From DATCDR01 sp036510575 (lineage in GTDB: Bacteria; Actinomycetota; Acidimicrobiia; Acidimicrobiales; Bog-793): a DNA stretch of 26,799 nt. The notes below the pieces were generated by a model. It was not told the DNA's origin and ran no database searches. It worked only from the letters and a program-made list of their open reading frames with translations. Of the stretch, positions 14,659 through 22,329 are shown in pieces. A program made the position numbers and the translations under genes. Positions within the stretch are counted from its first letter, which is position 1, and every line of letters begins with the position of its first letter. The stretch spans positions 1 to 26,799 of the forward strand of contig DATCDR010000167.1 of assembly GCA_036510575.1 (NCBI GenBank), given 5' to 3'.

Positions 14659-17079
14659 CTAGCGCCGTGGTCCTCCGCGGCGCCGTGGACCGCGGTCGTC
14701 TGCCGAGCTCGGTGCCTTGATGTCGGCCGGCCCGAGGTTCCCGAAGTCCCGCTCGATCTCAGCTGCGAACTCGTCTTCGAAGGAGACCTTCTTCACGGCC
14801 TCGGCCGTCACCGTCGCAGTCGCCGAAGCGGCAGGAGCACCTTCGCGAGCTGGGCGGCGCTCTGGGGCTGCGTCACCGTTGCTTGAGCGACCTCCGACCG
14901 GCTGGCCGTCAGAGCCGACGAGCGAGAGCGAGATCTTGCCCTGCGGGTCGATGTCGTCGACGGTCACGTCGACGGACTGTCCGAGCTCGAGGACATCCTC
15001 CACTCGTTCGATGCGCTTTCCCTGGCCAAGGCGCGAGATGTGAAGCAGCCCGTCTCTCCCCGGCAAGATGTTGACGAACGCACCGAACTTGGTGATGTTC
15101 ACAACCTTGCCCGGGTAGACAGCCCCGACTTCTGCCGTCGGGGGGTCCAAGATGAGCTCGATACGTCGACGAGCTTCGTCGACGATCGTCGCCTCCTTGG
15201 CACCGATGGTGACGCGCCCTACGGTTCCGTCGTCGTCGACGGCGATGTCGGCACCGGTCTCTTGCTGAATGGTGTTGATGACCTTGCCCTTCGGGCCGAT
15301 GACCTCGCCGATCTTGTCGAGCGGGATCTCGAAGCTCGTGATCTTCGGGGCGTGGCCCTTCACGTCCGCGTTCGGCGCCGAGATCGCCCTTGCCATTACC
15401 TCCATGATCTTCACCCGTGCCTCGTAGGCCTGGCGAAGCGCATTCGCGAGCACGTCGGCAGGAAGGCCGTCGATCTTGGTGTCGAGCTGCAATGCGGTCA
15501 CGAACTCACTCGTGCCCGCCACCTTGAAGTCCATGTCGCCAAAGGCGTCCTCGGCTCCGGAGATGTCGGTCAGCGCTGTGTACTTGCCCTCCGCGAAGAC
15601 CATGCCCATCGCCACACCGGCGACGGGAGCCTTGATCGGGACACCGGCATCCATGAGCGAGAGCGTCGAGCCACACACCGAGCCCATCGAAGTCGAGCCG
15701 TCAGACGACAGCGCCTCTGAGACGACACGCAGCGTGTAGGGGAACTCGCTCTCTGGTGGGATCACCGGCAGCAACGCTCGTTCGGCGAGCAGGCCATGGC
15801 CGATGTCACGGCGACGCGGGCCGCCCATGCGGCCGGGCTCACCTGTCGAGAACGGTGGGAAGTTGTAGTGGTGGATGTAGCGCTTGGACGAGTCCGGGCC
15901 GATCGTGTCGATCAACTGGTTCATGCGCGGCATGCCGAGCGTGGTGATGTTCAGGATCTGCGTGAGGCCACGCTCGAACAGCGCCGAGCCGTGTGCGGTC
16001 GGGATGATGCCGACCTTGGCATCGAGCGGGCGGATGTCGGTCGGCGTGCGGCCGTCGATGCGGATGCCGTCCTCGACTATCCGCTTGCGGACGAGCTTTT
16101 TCGTGAGGGAGCGGACCGCGGCCCGGATCTCACGCTCTTTGCCTTCGAACTCTGGCAAGAGCAACGCCACGACCTCGTCGGTCGCTGCGTCGAGTGCTTC
16201 GTTTCGCTCGGTCTTATGCGTATTGGCATTGGCTTTGGCGACGATCTCGGAGCCGACAGCACTGACGCGGTCCATTATCGCTTCGGGGTAGTCAACGAAG
16301 AGCTCGTAAGGGATAGTCGGACGCTTGCCGCCTGCCTTGGCGACGAGCTCTCGCTGCAAGATGATGGAGTCGCGGATATGGGTTTTGGCGAACTCGAGCC
16401 CAGCAGCGACGACCTCTTCGGTCACCTTCGGCGCGCCGTCCTCGTAGTACTGCCAGGCGTGTTCGGTTCCGCCTGCCTCGACCATCATGATGGCGATCTC
16501 GGCATCGGCGTCCTCTGAGAGCGCCCGTCCCGCAACGACGAGCTCGAAGGTCGCGTCGTCACCTTCTTGGTAGGTGCAGTGCGGCATCCAGACACCGTCG
16601 GTCGAGTACGCGATGCGCACCGCGCCGATCGGCCCGTCGAAGGGGATGCCCGAGATCATCAGCGCGGCTGATGCCCCGTTGATCGCGATCACGTCGTGCG
16701 GGTTCTTCTGGTCGGCGCCAAAGACCACGCCGACGACGTGCACCTCGTTGCGGAAGCCGTCAGGGAAGCTCGGACGAAGGGGCCGGTCGATCAGTCGGGC
16801 AGTCAGCGTCGCGGTGTCACCCGCACGCCCCTCCCGGCGGAAGAACGAGCCGGGGATCTTGCCCGCGGCATAGGCACGCTCTTCGATGTCGACGGTCAGC
16901 GGGAAGAAATCAGTTCCCTCCCGGACCTTGCGAGAGGCGGTGGCGGTGCAAAGCACGACGGTCTCGCCGATCTTTACTACGACGGCTCCGTCGGCCTGCC
17001 AAGCAAGCTGGCCGGTTTCAAACGTTAGGGTACGGTCGGTCCCGGCAATCGGGCCCGTGACAGTGATGGCGTCAGCCAT
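14659..17079 (-). CDS. pnp: Polynucleotide phosphorylase
   Basis: PNPase degrades RNA 3'-5' using phosphate and can also make tails. The 806 residues contain the first RNase PH domain (PGSFFRREGR near 77), the helical linker, and the catalytic second RNase PH domain with FSTGEPGRMGGPRRRDIGHG and DISGAEDAFGDMDFKVAG (Asp511, Asp517). A KH domain has IGPKGK at 594-599, and an S1 domain spans about 652-722. After S1 there is an extra tail of about 80 residues, Ala/Glu-rich and ending in RRRGGPRR, as in other actinobacterial PNPases. The ATG has a clear AAGGAG (17084-17089) four bases upstream. It follows rpsO after 196 bp containing two inverted repeats, and the M16 gene starts 25 bp after its stop. 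Confidence 0.97.
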   Translation of the reverse strand: MADAITVTGPIAGTDRTLTFETGQLAWQADGAVVVKIGETVVLCTATASRKVREGTDFFPLTVDIEERAYAAGKIPGSFFRREGRAGDTATLTARLIDRPLRPSFPDGFRNEVHVVGVVFGADQKNPHDVIAINGASAALMISGIPFDGPIGAVRIAYSTDGVWMPHCTYQEGDDATFELVVAGRALSEDADAEIAIMMVEAGGTEHAWQYYEDGAPKVTEEVVAAGLEFAKTHIRDSIILQRELVAKAGGKRPTIPYELFVDYPEAIMDRVSAVGSEIVAKANANTHKTERNEALDAATDEVVALLLPEFEGKEREIRAAVRSLTKKLVRKRIVEDGIRIDGRTPTDIRPLDAKVGIIPTAHGSALFERGLTQILNITTLGMPRMNQLIDTIGPDSSKRYIHHYNFPPFSTGEPGRMGGPRRRDIGHGLLAERALLPVIPPESEFPYTLRVVSEALSSDGSTSMGSVCGSTLSLMDAGVPIKAPVAGVAMGMVFAEGKYTALTDISGAEDAFGDMDFKVAGTSEFVTALQLDTKIDGLPADVLANALRQAYEARVKIMEVMARAISAPNADVKGHAPKITSFEIPLDKIGEVIGPKGKVINTIQQETGADIAVDDDGTVGRVTIGAKEATIVDEARRRIELILDPPTAEVGAVYPGKVVNITKFGAFVNILPGRDGLLHISRLGQGKRIERVEDVLELGQSVDVTVDDIDPQGKISLSLVGSDGQPVGGRSSNGDAAPERRPAREGAPAASATATVTAEAVKKVSFEDEFAAEIERDFGNLGPADIKAPSSADDRGPRRRGGPRR

Positions 17080-17120
17080 GTCACTCCTTAGTGATTGTGG
17101 CGCCCGCCTTGTACCAGTTC

Positions 17121-17183
17121 CCAGTCGGCGAACACCCGATCAGGGCGAGGATCCGGCGACTGGCAGCTGGCGCCTACGGGCGC
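17121..17183 (-). promoter_or_regulatory. Structured leader of pnp: two inverted repeats
   Basis: Two hairpins can form in the rpsO-pnp gap. The smaller has arms at 17170-17174 and 17179-17183 (GCGCC with GGCGC) around a 4-base loop. The larger pairs 17121-17127 with 17157-17163 (CCAGTCG with CGACTGG) across a 29-base loop and ends about 30 bases before the pnp Shine-Dalgarno. In E. coli a stem in the pnp leader is cut by RNase III and lets PNPase repress itself; the position here is similar, but the mechanism is inference. No T-run follows, so it is not a normal terminator. Confidence 0.4.
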
Positions 17184-17275
17184 TTGATAACGCGCGACAC
17201 GCTCTGCGCCACGCTTTGTATCCGATCGACCAGCTCCTCTGGCTGACCGGAAGCCGCTCATTGGCGACGTTGCTT

Positions 17276-17533
17276 CTAGCGGCGAATTCCGAGCCTGGCG
17301 ATGAGAGCGCGGTAGCGCTCGACATCATTGTCCCGGGTGTAGTCAAGTAGCCGCCGACGCTTACCGATGAGCATCATCAGCCCGCGCCGCGTGTGGTGGT
17401 CGCCCTTGTGGGTGCGCAAGTGCTCGGTGAGGTGGTTGATTCGCTCCGTGAAAATCGCGATCTGGACCTCGGGTGAACCGGTGTCGCTCTCGTGAAGTCG
17501 ATATTCAGCGATCGTTGCCGTCTTGTCGGGCAT
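17276..17533 (-). CDS. rpsO: 30S ribosomal protein S15
   Basis: S15 binds the central domain of 16S rRNA early in 30S assembly. The 85 residues (MPDKTATIAEY at the start, LGIRR at the end) carry the conserved segments DTGSPEVQIA, INHLTEHL, KGDHHTRRGL and GKRRRLLDY. The length is within one to four residues of other S15 proteins. The frame remains open upstream for another 59 codons, but that part is unlike S15 and lies in the leader, so the ATG at 17533 is the start. It heads the rpsO-pnp unit, the classical bacterial pairing, 173 bp after priA. Confidence 0.97.
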   Translation of the reverse strand: MPDKTATIAEYRLHESDTGSPEVQIAIFTERINHLTEHLRTHKGDHHTRRGLMMLIGKRRRLLDYTRDNDVERYRALIARLGIRR

Positions 17534-17626
17534 GGGTAATGCAGACCTTGCCTGATCTCGTGTGCCGGCTAAAGGGTGAACCTCGAGCAAGCAAGCGGGT
17601 CCGGTGGAACGCACTCGCCCCACTGG

Positions 17627-17657
17627 GTCGGAGAAGACCGACGAACAGATGGTAGCA
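17627..17657 (-). promoter_or_regulatory. Candidate rpsO promoter and 5' hairpin
   Basis: In the 173-bp priA-rpsO gap the minus strand has TGCTACCAT (17649-17657), which fits the extended -10 pattern TGnTAnnnT. About 7 bases downstream of it an inverted repeat GTCGG/CCGAC (17627-17642, 6-base loop) would form at the very 5' end of the mRNA, more than 90 bases before the start codon. A 5' hairpin could protect the mRNA or take part in S15 control. No -35 is evident. Confidence 0.33.
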
Positions 17658-17706
17658 GCTCCCCCTCCAAAGACCGTCGGCGGCCAGGTTTTGAAAGGTG
17701 GCAGGC

Positions 17707-19587
17707 TCACACGCCTACCGGATCGACCTCGACTCGTAGCTGCAAGGATGCGACCTCCAACGCGGCCAGTTCGTCGGCGAGCGTCGCTTCATCGCTCGCG
17801 CGGATGAGGTAGCCAGCTGCCCGCTTCTCGCCAACCTCGACGTTCCCCGCCGAGCGAATCGAGCTCGCGACCTCATCTGCCTCTTCGCCAGAGAGCAGCG
17901 CCAGTGCCGAGAACGGTGGCAGGCGAAGCTCGCTACGGGTCTCGGCCTCCGCTGCGGACAAGATGCCAGGGTCCCCGGCAAGTGCTGCCTGCAGGACCAG
18001 ATGCTCCGGGAAGCGGGTCTGGACGACGACTCTGCGTGGATATCCCGCAATCCCTGCGCTTCTCGGGCCGACGAGACGACCCGAGCGCCCAAGGAGGGCG
18101 AGCGCCTGCTCTGCGCCGCGAAGCCGGTTCGCTCCGAGCTCTTGGTCGAAGTCGAGCCAGATAACGAGCGAGGCCGAGCGCACCCGGTGCAGCACCGCCT
18201 CGGTGCCGACGAGCAGACCGGTCCGCGGCACGTCCACGGTTGCCGAAGTGACCTCGGCCGCAGGCTCACCGATTAGCGCGGCAAGCTCCTCTGCGACGCG
18301 CGAAACGCCGACGCGAAGGCTCTTTAGGCGAGTCGAGTGGCACTCCGAACAGATCCGTGGCCGGGCGAGGTCACATCTCGGACAGATGAGCGCCGGACTG
18401 CCCGACGGCGACTCACCGCCGGCTGTGCGATCTCGCTCTCGAAGCGCCGCGCCGCAACGCTCACAGACCACGAGTGACCCGCAGGTTCCACAGGCCAACA
18501 GGCGGGCACGCCCGATCCGATTCAAGACCGCGACGACCGGTCTCCCCGGCTCGGCGCGACGAGCGCCGCGGACGATCTCGGTGAGTGACGGTGCGAACAG
18601 ACCCGACCGCGGATCGTCACCTCGTCGATCGAGGATCTCGATACGCGGCCAACCGGGCCGTTCGATCTCTTCGGCGACGCGATGCACCGGCACATCGCCG
18701 ATCAGATCCAGGCTCGGCGTGGCCGAGACCAAAAGACACTCGACGGCAGCGATCCGGGCGCGATGTCGCGCGAGCACCGGGGCCTGCCACGTCGGGGTCC
18801 GCTCGTTCGTATACGCCTCGTCGTGCGCGTCAAGGACGAGAACGCCGCCGAGTCGCTCGACGGGAGCAAAGACCGCGCTCCTCGTTCCAACGATGACAGA
18901 TGCTCCTTCGCGAGCCCGCTCCCACTCCTCTGGGTAGATCGCGACATCCTCGCCCCTGTGGCGGAGAAGACCGACAAGTCGCTCCACATCGGCGTGCTCG
19001 GGCACGAGGACGACGATTGAACCGTCAGCCACGCGGCAGTGAAAGCTCGCGATCGCGGCACGAGCGATATCGAGGCGGGGAGTGCCAGGTGGCAGGCGGA
19101 GCACGTCCCCGCTTCCTTTCAGCGATAGCTCGACTGCATCGCCGACTACCGATCCGACGCCTGGCGTCAGGGCGTCGGGCGTCAGGGCGTCGGGCGTCAC
19201 GGCGTCGGGCGTCACGGTGTCGTCAACAACGCGACGGCGCCGAAGCTCCCGGACGTTGTGGCCGGGAGAGGCCGCCACGAGAAAGGCGCGCAGTCGCCCC
19301 GAGTAGCGCCAGGCGCCAAAGCGCGCGAGCTCGACGAGCTCCGGAGTTGCTGCGAGCGAAACGAAGGAGTGGATCTCTCGGAGCGCGACCTCGACAGGAG
19401 ATTCCTGCTCCTCGACGACCCATCCACGGACTCGTCTGCTGCCAAGCGGCACACGCACGATCGAACCGATGACGACCTGCTCAGAGATCGAGTCCGGCAC
19501 CAGGTAGGAAAAGATCTTGTCCACGCCGGTGACGTCGGGCAGCACCCCTACGACTCGTCCGAGCGGCGCCTGCACGCCTTGGCTCAT
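17707..19587 (-). CDS. priA: PriA-like primosomal protein N', helicase motifs degraded
   Basis: PriA starts replication restart by binding forked DNA. The 626 residues have the N-terminal 3'-DNA-binding region (DKIFSYLVPDS, VGSIVRVPLGSRRVRGWVV), a helicase-like core, eight zinc cysteines (366, 369, 375, 378, 402, 405, 413, 416) in the PriA spacing, and the C-terminal domain (RLPPFSALALL). The core has lost catalytic residues: the Walker A region reads LPPGTPRLDIA with no GK[ST], and motif II reads LDAHDEAYTNE where active PriA has DEEH. Actinobacterial PriA proteins are known for this loss, so it likely works as a DNA-binding and loading factor without helicase activity. A 4-copy pentapeptide repeat (TPDAL type, about 122-142) extends the linker. 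It starts 2 bp after coaBC. Length is shorter than E. coli PriA (about 730). Confidence 0.92.
   Translation of the reverse strand: MSQGVQAPLGRVVGVLPDVTGVDKIFSYLVPDSISEQVVIGSIVRVPLGSRRVRGWVVEEQESPVEVALREIHSFVSLAATPELVELARFGAWRYSGRLRAFLVAASPGHNVRELRRRRVVDDTVTPDAVTPDALTPDALTPGVGSVVGDAVELSLKGSGDVLRLPPGTPRLDIARAAIASFHCRVADGSIVVLVPEHADVERLVGLLRHRGEDVAIYPEEWERAREGASVIVGTRSAVFAPVERLGGVLVLDAHDEAYTNERTPTWQAPVLARHRARIAAVECLLVSATPSLDLIGDVPVHRVAEEIERPGWPRIEILDRRGDDPRSGLFAPSLTEIVRGARRAEPGRPVVAVLNRIGRARLLACGTCGSLVVCERCGAALRERDRTAGGESPSGSPALICPRCDLARPRICSECHSTRLKSLRVGVSRVAEELAALIGEPAAEVTSATVDVPRTGLLVGTEAVLHRVRSASLVIWLDFDQELGANRLRGAEQALALLGRSGRLVGPRSAGIAGYPRRVVVQTRFPEHLVLQAALAGDPGILSAAEAETRSELRLPPFSALALLSGEEADEVASSIRSAGNVEVGEKRAAGYLIRASDEATLADELAALEVASLQLRVEVDPVGV
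19163..19222 (-). repeat. Four 15-bp tandem repeats inside priA
   Basis: Units at 19163-19177, 19178-19192, 19193-19207 and 19208-19222 are copies of GGCGTCAGGGCGTCG with one to three changes between ends of the array. The length keeps the frame and encodes repeated TPDAV/TPDAL in the linker after the N-terminal DNA-binding domain of PriA. Slippage would change the protein by five residues at a time. Confidence 0.9.
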
Positions 19588-19589
19588 CG

Positions 19590-20837
19590 CTACTTCGAGG
19601 GATGCGCCGCGAGCTGGCCGACACAGGCATCGAGCACCGAATCGGCGATCTCGCTCTTCGCGGCGAGCGCAACATCTTTTCGACCACCGTCGGCAAAGAG
19701 GATGGTGACGGCATTGGTGTCGTAGCCGAATCCGACGCCGGGCTGTGAGACGTCGTTCACGACGATCAGATCGAGCGCCTTCGAGTGCAGCTTGCCCGTA
19801 GCGTTTTCGATCGCGTCGGTCGTCTCGGCCGCGAAGCCGACGATCACCTGACCTGGGCGCCGCGACGCCACGAGCGCGGCGAGCACGTCAGGCGTCGCCT
19901 CTAAGCGAAGCTCGGGAATGCCACTTCGGCGCTTCAGCTTCTCGCGAGCGACGACGACCGGGCGAAAGTCCGCCACCGCGGCCGCCATGATTACGACGTC
20001 GGCGTCGGCGCCGTGAGCGAGCACGGCTCGTTGGAGTTCGTCGGTGGTCTCGAACTCGACGAGGACGACACCAGGTGGCGGCTCGATAGCGACCGACGAG
20101 ATCAGCGTCACGCTCGCGCCACGACGAGCCGCTTGCGCGGCGAGCGCGATGCCCTGCTTGCCCGAGGACCGGTTCGAGATGTAGCGAACCGGGTCGATCG
20201 GCTCTCTTGTCCCACCGGCGGTGACGACGACACTTTTGCCCTCGAGGTCGCTGCGTCGCGACAACAACGCTTCAGCGCTCTCGAGAATCCGATGCAGGTC
20301 GGCGAGCCGACCTTCGCCGACGTCACCGCCGGCAAGTCGGCCGGACTCCGGCTCGACGATCGCCACACCCCGGCGTCGGAGCGTCGCAAGGTTCTCCTGG
20401 ACCGACGCGTGATGCCACATCTCGGTATGCATCGCCGGGCAGACGAGCACCGGCGCAGTCGTTGCCAGCAAGGTCGCGCCGAGCAGCTCGTCGCTTAGTC
20501 CCGCGGCATACGCGGCGATCGAGCGCGCGGTAGCGGGCGCAACGATCACGAGATCAGCTGCCTGGCCGAGCCGGGTATGTGGGATCGGGCTTGCCGCACC
20601 GAAAATCTCGGTCTGGGCAGGCTCAGAGGCCAACGCCGAGAACGTCGCGACTCCAACGAACTCCGTGGCCGCTTTCGTGAGCACCGGGGCCACATGGGCT
20701 CCGGCATCGACGAGGAGCCGACAGAGCTCGACGGCTTTGTAGGCGGCGATCCCACCGGTGACGCCGAGCACAACGAAACGACCGTCGAGCGGACGAGCCG
20801 GTGGGCGTGGGTCTGCGGACATCTGCGTCACCGCCAC
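19590..20837 (-). CDS. coaBC: Bifunctional CoaBC (phosphopantothenoylcysteine synthetase/decarboxylase)
   Basis: CoaBC joins cysteine to 4'-phosphopantothenate and decarboxylates the product, two steps of coenzyme A synthesis. The 415 residues have the FMN-dependent CoaC domain first: VLGVTGGIAAYK, His87 in PHTRLG, PATARS, and PAMHTEMW (the actinobacterial form, with His where E. coli has the motif Asn). The CoaB domain begins about 200: VVVTAGGTREPIDPVRYISN, NRSSGKQG, AAAVADFRP and the KLKR lysine. The start may be GTG 20837 or ATG 20822 (Met6); neither has a good Shine-Dalgarno, so the first five residues are uncertain. It lies 42 bp after rpoZ and 2 bp before priA. Confidence 0.95.
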   Translation of the reverse strand: MAVTQMSADPRPPARPLDGRFVVLGVTGGIAAYKAVELCRLLVDAGAHVAPVLTKAATEFVGVATFSALASEPAQTEIFGAASPIPHTRLGQAADLVIVAPATARSIAAYAAGLSDELLGATLLATTAPVLVCPAMHTEMWHHASVQENLATLRRRGVAIVEPESGRLAGGDVGEGRLADLHRILESAEALLSRRSDLEGKSVVVTAGGTREPIDPVRYISNRSSGKQGIALAAQAARRGASVTLISSVAIEPPPGVVLVEFETTDELQRAVLAHGADADVVIMAAAVADFRPVVVAREKLKRRSGIPELRLEATPDVLAALVASRRPGQVIVGFAAETTDAIENATGKLHSKALDLIVVNDVSQPGVGFGYDTNAVTILFADGGRKDVALAAKSEIADSVLDACVGQLAAHPSK

Positions 20838-20879
20838 GTCAGTCGGATCGAGGCGACCCGAACGCGCGATTCCTACGAC

Positions 20880-21215
20880 TCAGGCCGGTGTCGGCTCTTC
20901 GGAGCTGCCCTCGCCCGAGACGAGCTCTAACTCGGCGAGCTGCGCCTCAAGCTCCGGATCGACCTCGGGAATCGGATCGCCTGCCTGCACCTTGCCGGCC
21001 GCGATCTCTTCGAGCGCGATCGAGAGTGGCTTACGTGCTACCGAGGTGACCTGCGGCGGCACGATCGCGCCAAGGCCCTCACCGAGTTGGTTGAAGTAGG
21101 AGTTGATCTGCCTGGCACGAAGCGAGGAGAGCGTCACCAGCGTGAACTTAGAGTTCACCTTGTCGAGCAAGTCCTCGATAGGCGGGTCGATCATCGTGCT
21201 GCGCGGCTCTGCCAT
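20880..21215 (-). CDS. rpoZ: RNA polymerase omega subunit
   Basis: Omega helps fold and hold the beta' subunit in RNA polymerase. The 111 residues have the family core: MIDPPIEDLLDKVNSKFTLV, SLRARQINSYFNQLGEG, and KPLSIALEEIAAGKV, the segment that wraps the beta' C-terminus. An acidic, Glu/Pro-rich tail ends the protein. The frame is open to 21281, but that would run into gmk; the ATG at 21215 has a strong AAGGAG four bases upstream and gives the typical actinobacterial length. It lies 34 bp after gmk and before coaBC, the same order as in mycobacteria. Confidence 0.96.
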   Translation of the reverse strand: MAEPRSTMIDPPIEDLLDKVNSKFTLVTLSSLRARQINSYFNQLGEGLGAIVPPQVTSVARKPLSIALEEIAAGKVQAGDPIPEVDPELEAQLAELELVSGEGSSEEPTPA

Positions 21216-21219
21216 TTCG

Positions 21220-21225
21220 CTCCTT
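21220..21225 (-). promoter_or_regulatory. Ribosome binding site AAGGAG fixing the rpoZ start
   Basis: AAGGAG on the minus strand lies 4 bases before the ATG at 21215. It decides for this start over the longer open frame that begins at 21281 inside gmk. Confidence 0.75.
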
Positions 21226-21249
21226 GGAAGTGCCGATCGATCCGCTCGA

Positions 21250-21795
21250 TCATTCAGCGAAACGTCGACGTGCGTCGTCAACTATAGCGGCGAGATCGGC
21301 TACGGCCTGATCAAGGTCGTCGTTGACCACTGTCGCGTCGACGATCTCACGACTCGCCGCAAGCTCATCTCGGCCGAGCGCGATGCGCCGGGCGATGTGC
21401 TCAGGGGAGTCGCCGCGCGAGCGAAGGCGGGCCTCTTGAACCGCAACCGAGGGCGGCACGAGCAACACGCAGAGCACGTGATCCGCGAGCTTGAGAACCT
21501 GGCGTGCGCCCTGCAGGTCGATCTCGAGCACGAGATCCTTGCCTTCGAGGGCCTCCGGCGTCGGTGTGCCGTAGTAGGAGTCAAGAACCTTCGCCCACTC
21601 GAGGAACCCGCCCGCGGCGATCCGCTTCTCGAACGTCTCGGTGTCGACGAAGGTATAGGCGTCAGCGTCCTCGCCTGGACGCCGCTCGCGAGTCGTCCAG
21701 GACCGAGAGAGCCAAAGACGCGGGTCTTCTTCGACCAAGCGGCGGATGACAGTGCCCTTGCCGGCACCACCGGGGCCGGAGAGGACGAGGATCAG
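21250..21795 (-). CDS. gmk: Guanylate kinase, probable CTG start
   Basis: Gmk phosphorylates GMP to GDP with ATP. From CTG 21795 the protein is 181 residues: Walker A GPGGAGKGT (7-15, Lys13), the GMP-binding SRSWTTRERRPGE, FLEWAKVLDSYYGTP and EIDLQGARQV, then the lid RLRSRGDSPEHIARR. Every catalytic part is intact. The problem is the start. The frame is closed by the TAG of mihF at 21823-21825, and between that stop and the P-loop there is no ATG, GTG or TTG. The first TTG (21738) comes after Walker A and would give a dead 162-residue protein. CTG at 21793-21795, one to a few residues before the usual N-terminal strand, is the best start; ATC next to it is another. Readthrough from mihF, in the same frame, is less likely. 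No Shine-Dalgarno is seen. Confidence 0.88.
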   Translation of the reverse strand: MILVLSGPGGAGKGTVIRRLVEEDPRLWLSRSWTTRERRPGEDADAYTFVDTETFEKRIAAGGFLEWAKVLDSYYGTPTPEALEGKDLVLEIDLQGARQVLKLADHVLCVLLVPPSVAVQEARLRSRGDSPEHIARRIALGRDELAASREIVDATVVNDDLDQAVADLAAIVDDARRRFAE

Positions 21796-21822
21796 GGAAC
21801 GAGCGCCGAGCGGCGCACGGCC

Positions 21823-22143
21823 CTATGGGCGCTCGACGGCCTCGAGCAACGACTCGCGCTGCTTGGCGCCGAGGCCTTGGAGGCGGCGGGTCTCAGAGAT
21901 GCCGACTTGCTCCATCAGACGACGGGCCTTGACCTTGCCGGTGCCGGGCAGCGCTTCGAGAACTGCGAGCACCTTCATCTTGCCGACCGTGTCGTCTCCC
22001 TCGGATCTGCCGAGGAGCTCCTTCAACGTCGTACGACCGGTCTTCAAGTGATCCTTGATCTCGGCGCGGGCTTTGCGAGCCAAGGCAGCCTTCTCAAGTG
22101 CGGCCTTGCGCTGTTCGGGTGTGAGAACGGGAGGTTGAGGCAT
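21823..22143 (-). CDS. mihF: Actinobacterial integration host factor (mIHF)
   Basis: mIHF is a nucleoid-associated protein of actinobacteria, needed in mycobacteriophage L5 integration and for chromosome organisation. It is unrelated to the HU/IHF alpha-beta fold. The 106 residues match it throughout: LTPEQRKAALEKAALARKAR in the long first helix, then IKDHLKTG, then the helix-two-turn-helix DNA-binding part LEALPGTGKVKARRLMEQ, and ISETRRLQGLGAKQRESLL at the end. The length is the same as the mycobacterial protein. The ATG has no Shine-Dalgarno, but a TATCGT ends 8 bp before it, so the mRNA may be leaderless. gmk follows in the same frame 27 bp after the TAG. It leads the mihF-gmk-rpoZ-coaBC run. 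Confidence 0.96.
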   Translation of the reverse strand: MPQPPVLTPEQRKAALEKAALARKARAEIKDHLKTGRTTLKELLGRSEGDDTVGKMKVLAVLEALPGTGKVKARRLMEQVGISETRRLQGLGAKQRESLLEAVERP

Positions 22144-22151
22144 GGATCGCT

Positions 22152-22157
22152 ACGATA
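22152..22157 (-). promoter_or_regulatory. Possible -10 of a leaderless mihF transcript
   Basis: TATCGT on the minus strand matches TATAAT at four positions and ends 8 bases before the mihF ATG, so transcription would begin at the start codon. There is no recognisable -35. It is listed because mihF lacks a ribosome site and follows a 186-bp gap. Confidence 0.3.
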
Positions 22158-22285
22158 GCGCGGTCAGCCAGGGAGTATGTGGATGCGCCCACCGTGTGCA
22201 GCTCCAAGGCGCAGGCCCGTCAGGGATTCCGCGATGGCGAACGGGCGTCAAAATCCGCTCCGACGTGGAAATTTCTAACCGATGT

Positions 22286-22316
22286 CGCCCGCGGGCGCCA
22301 AGGTGGGCTGTGGCGC
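22286..22316. repeat. Overlapping palindromes between pyrF and mihF
   Basis: CGCCCGCGGGCG (22286-22297) is a perfect 12-bp palindrome and overlaps an inverted repeat GCGCCA/TGGCGC (22295-22300 with 22311-22316, 10-base loop). They lie 14 bp past the pyrF stop. The hairpin could end the pyr transcript, but no T-run follows. Two competing structures in one place could also be regulatory. Confidence 0.35.
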
Positions 22317-22329
22317 TGCGGGATGTCGA

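Noticed and set aside
15796..16518. 240-codon open frame on the plus strand
   Set aside because: Antisense to the catalytic part of pnp; composition is that of a complementary shadow.
17534..17710. S15 with a 59-residue N-terminal extension
   Set aside because: The added residues do not resemble S15 and cover the leader and the end of priA.
21216..21281. 22-residue N-terminal extension of rpoZ
   Set aside because: It would overlap gmk, while the ATG at 21215 has a strong ribosome site.
21250..21738. gmk starting at TTG 21738
   Set aside because: This would remove the complete and well-conserved P-loop that lies upstream in the same frame.
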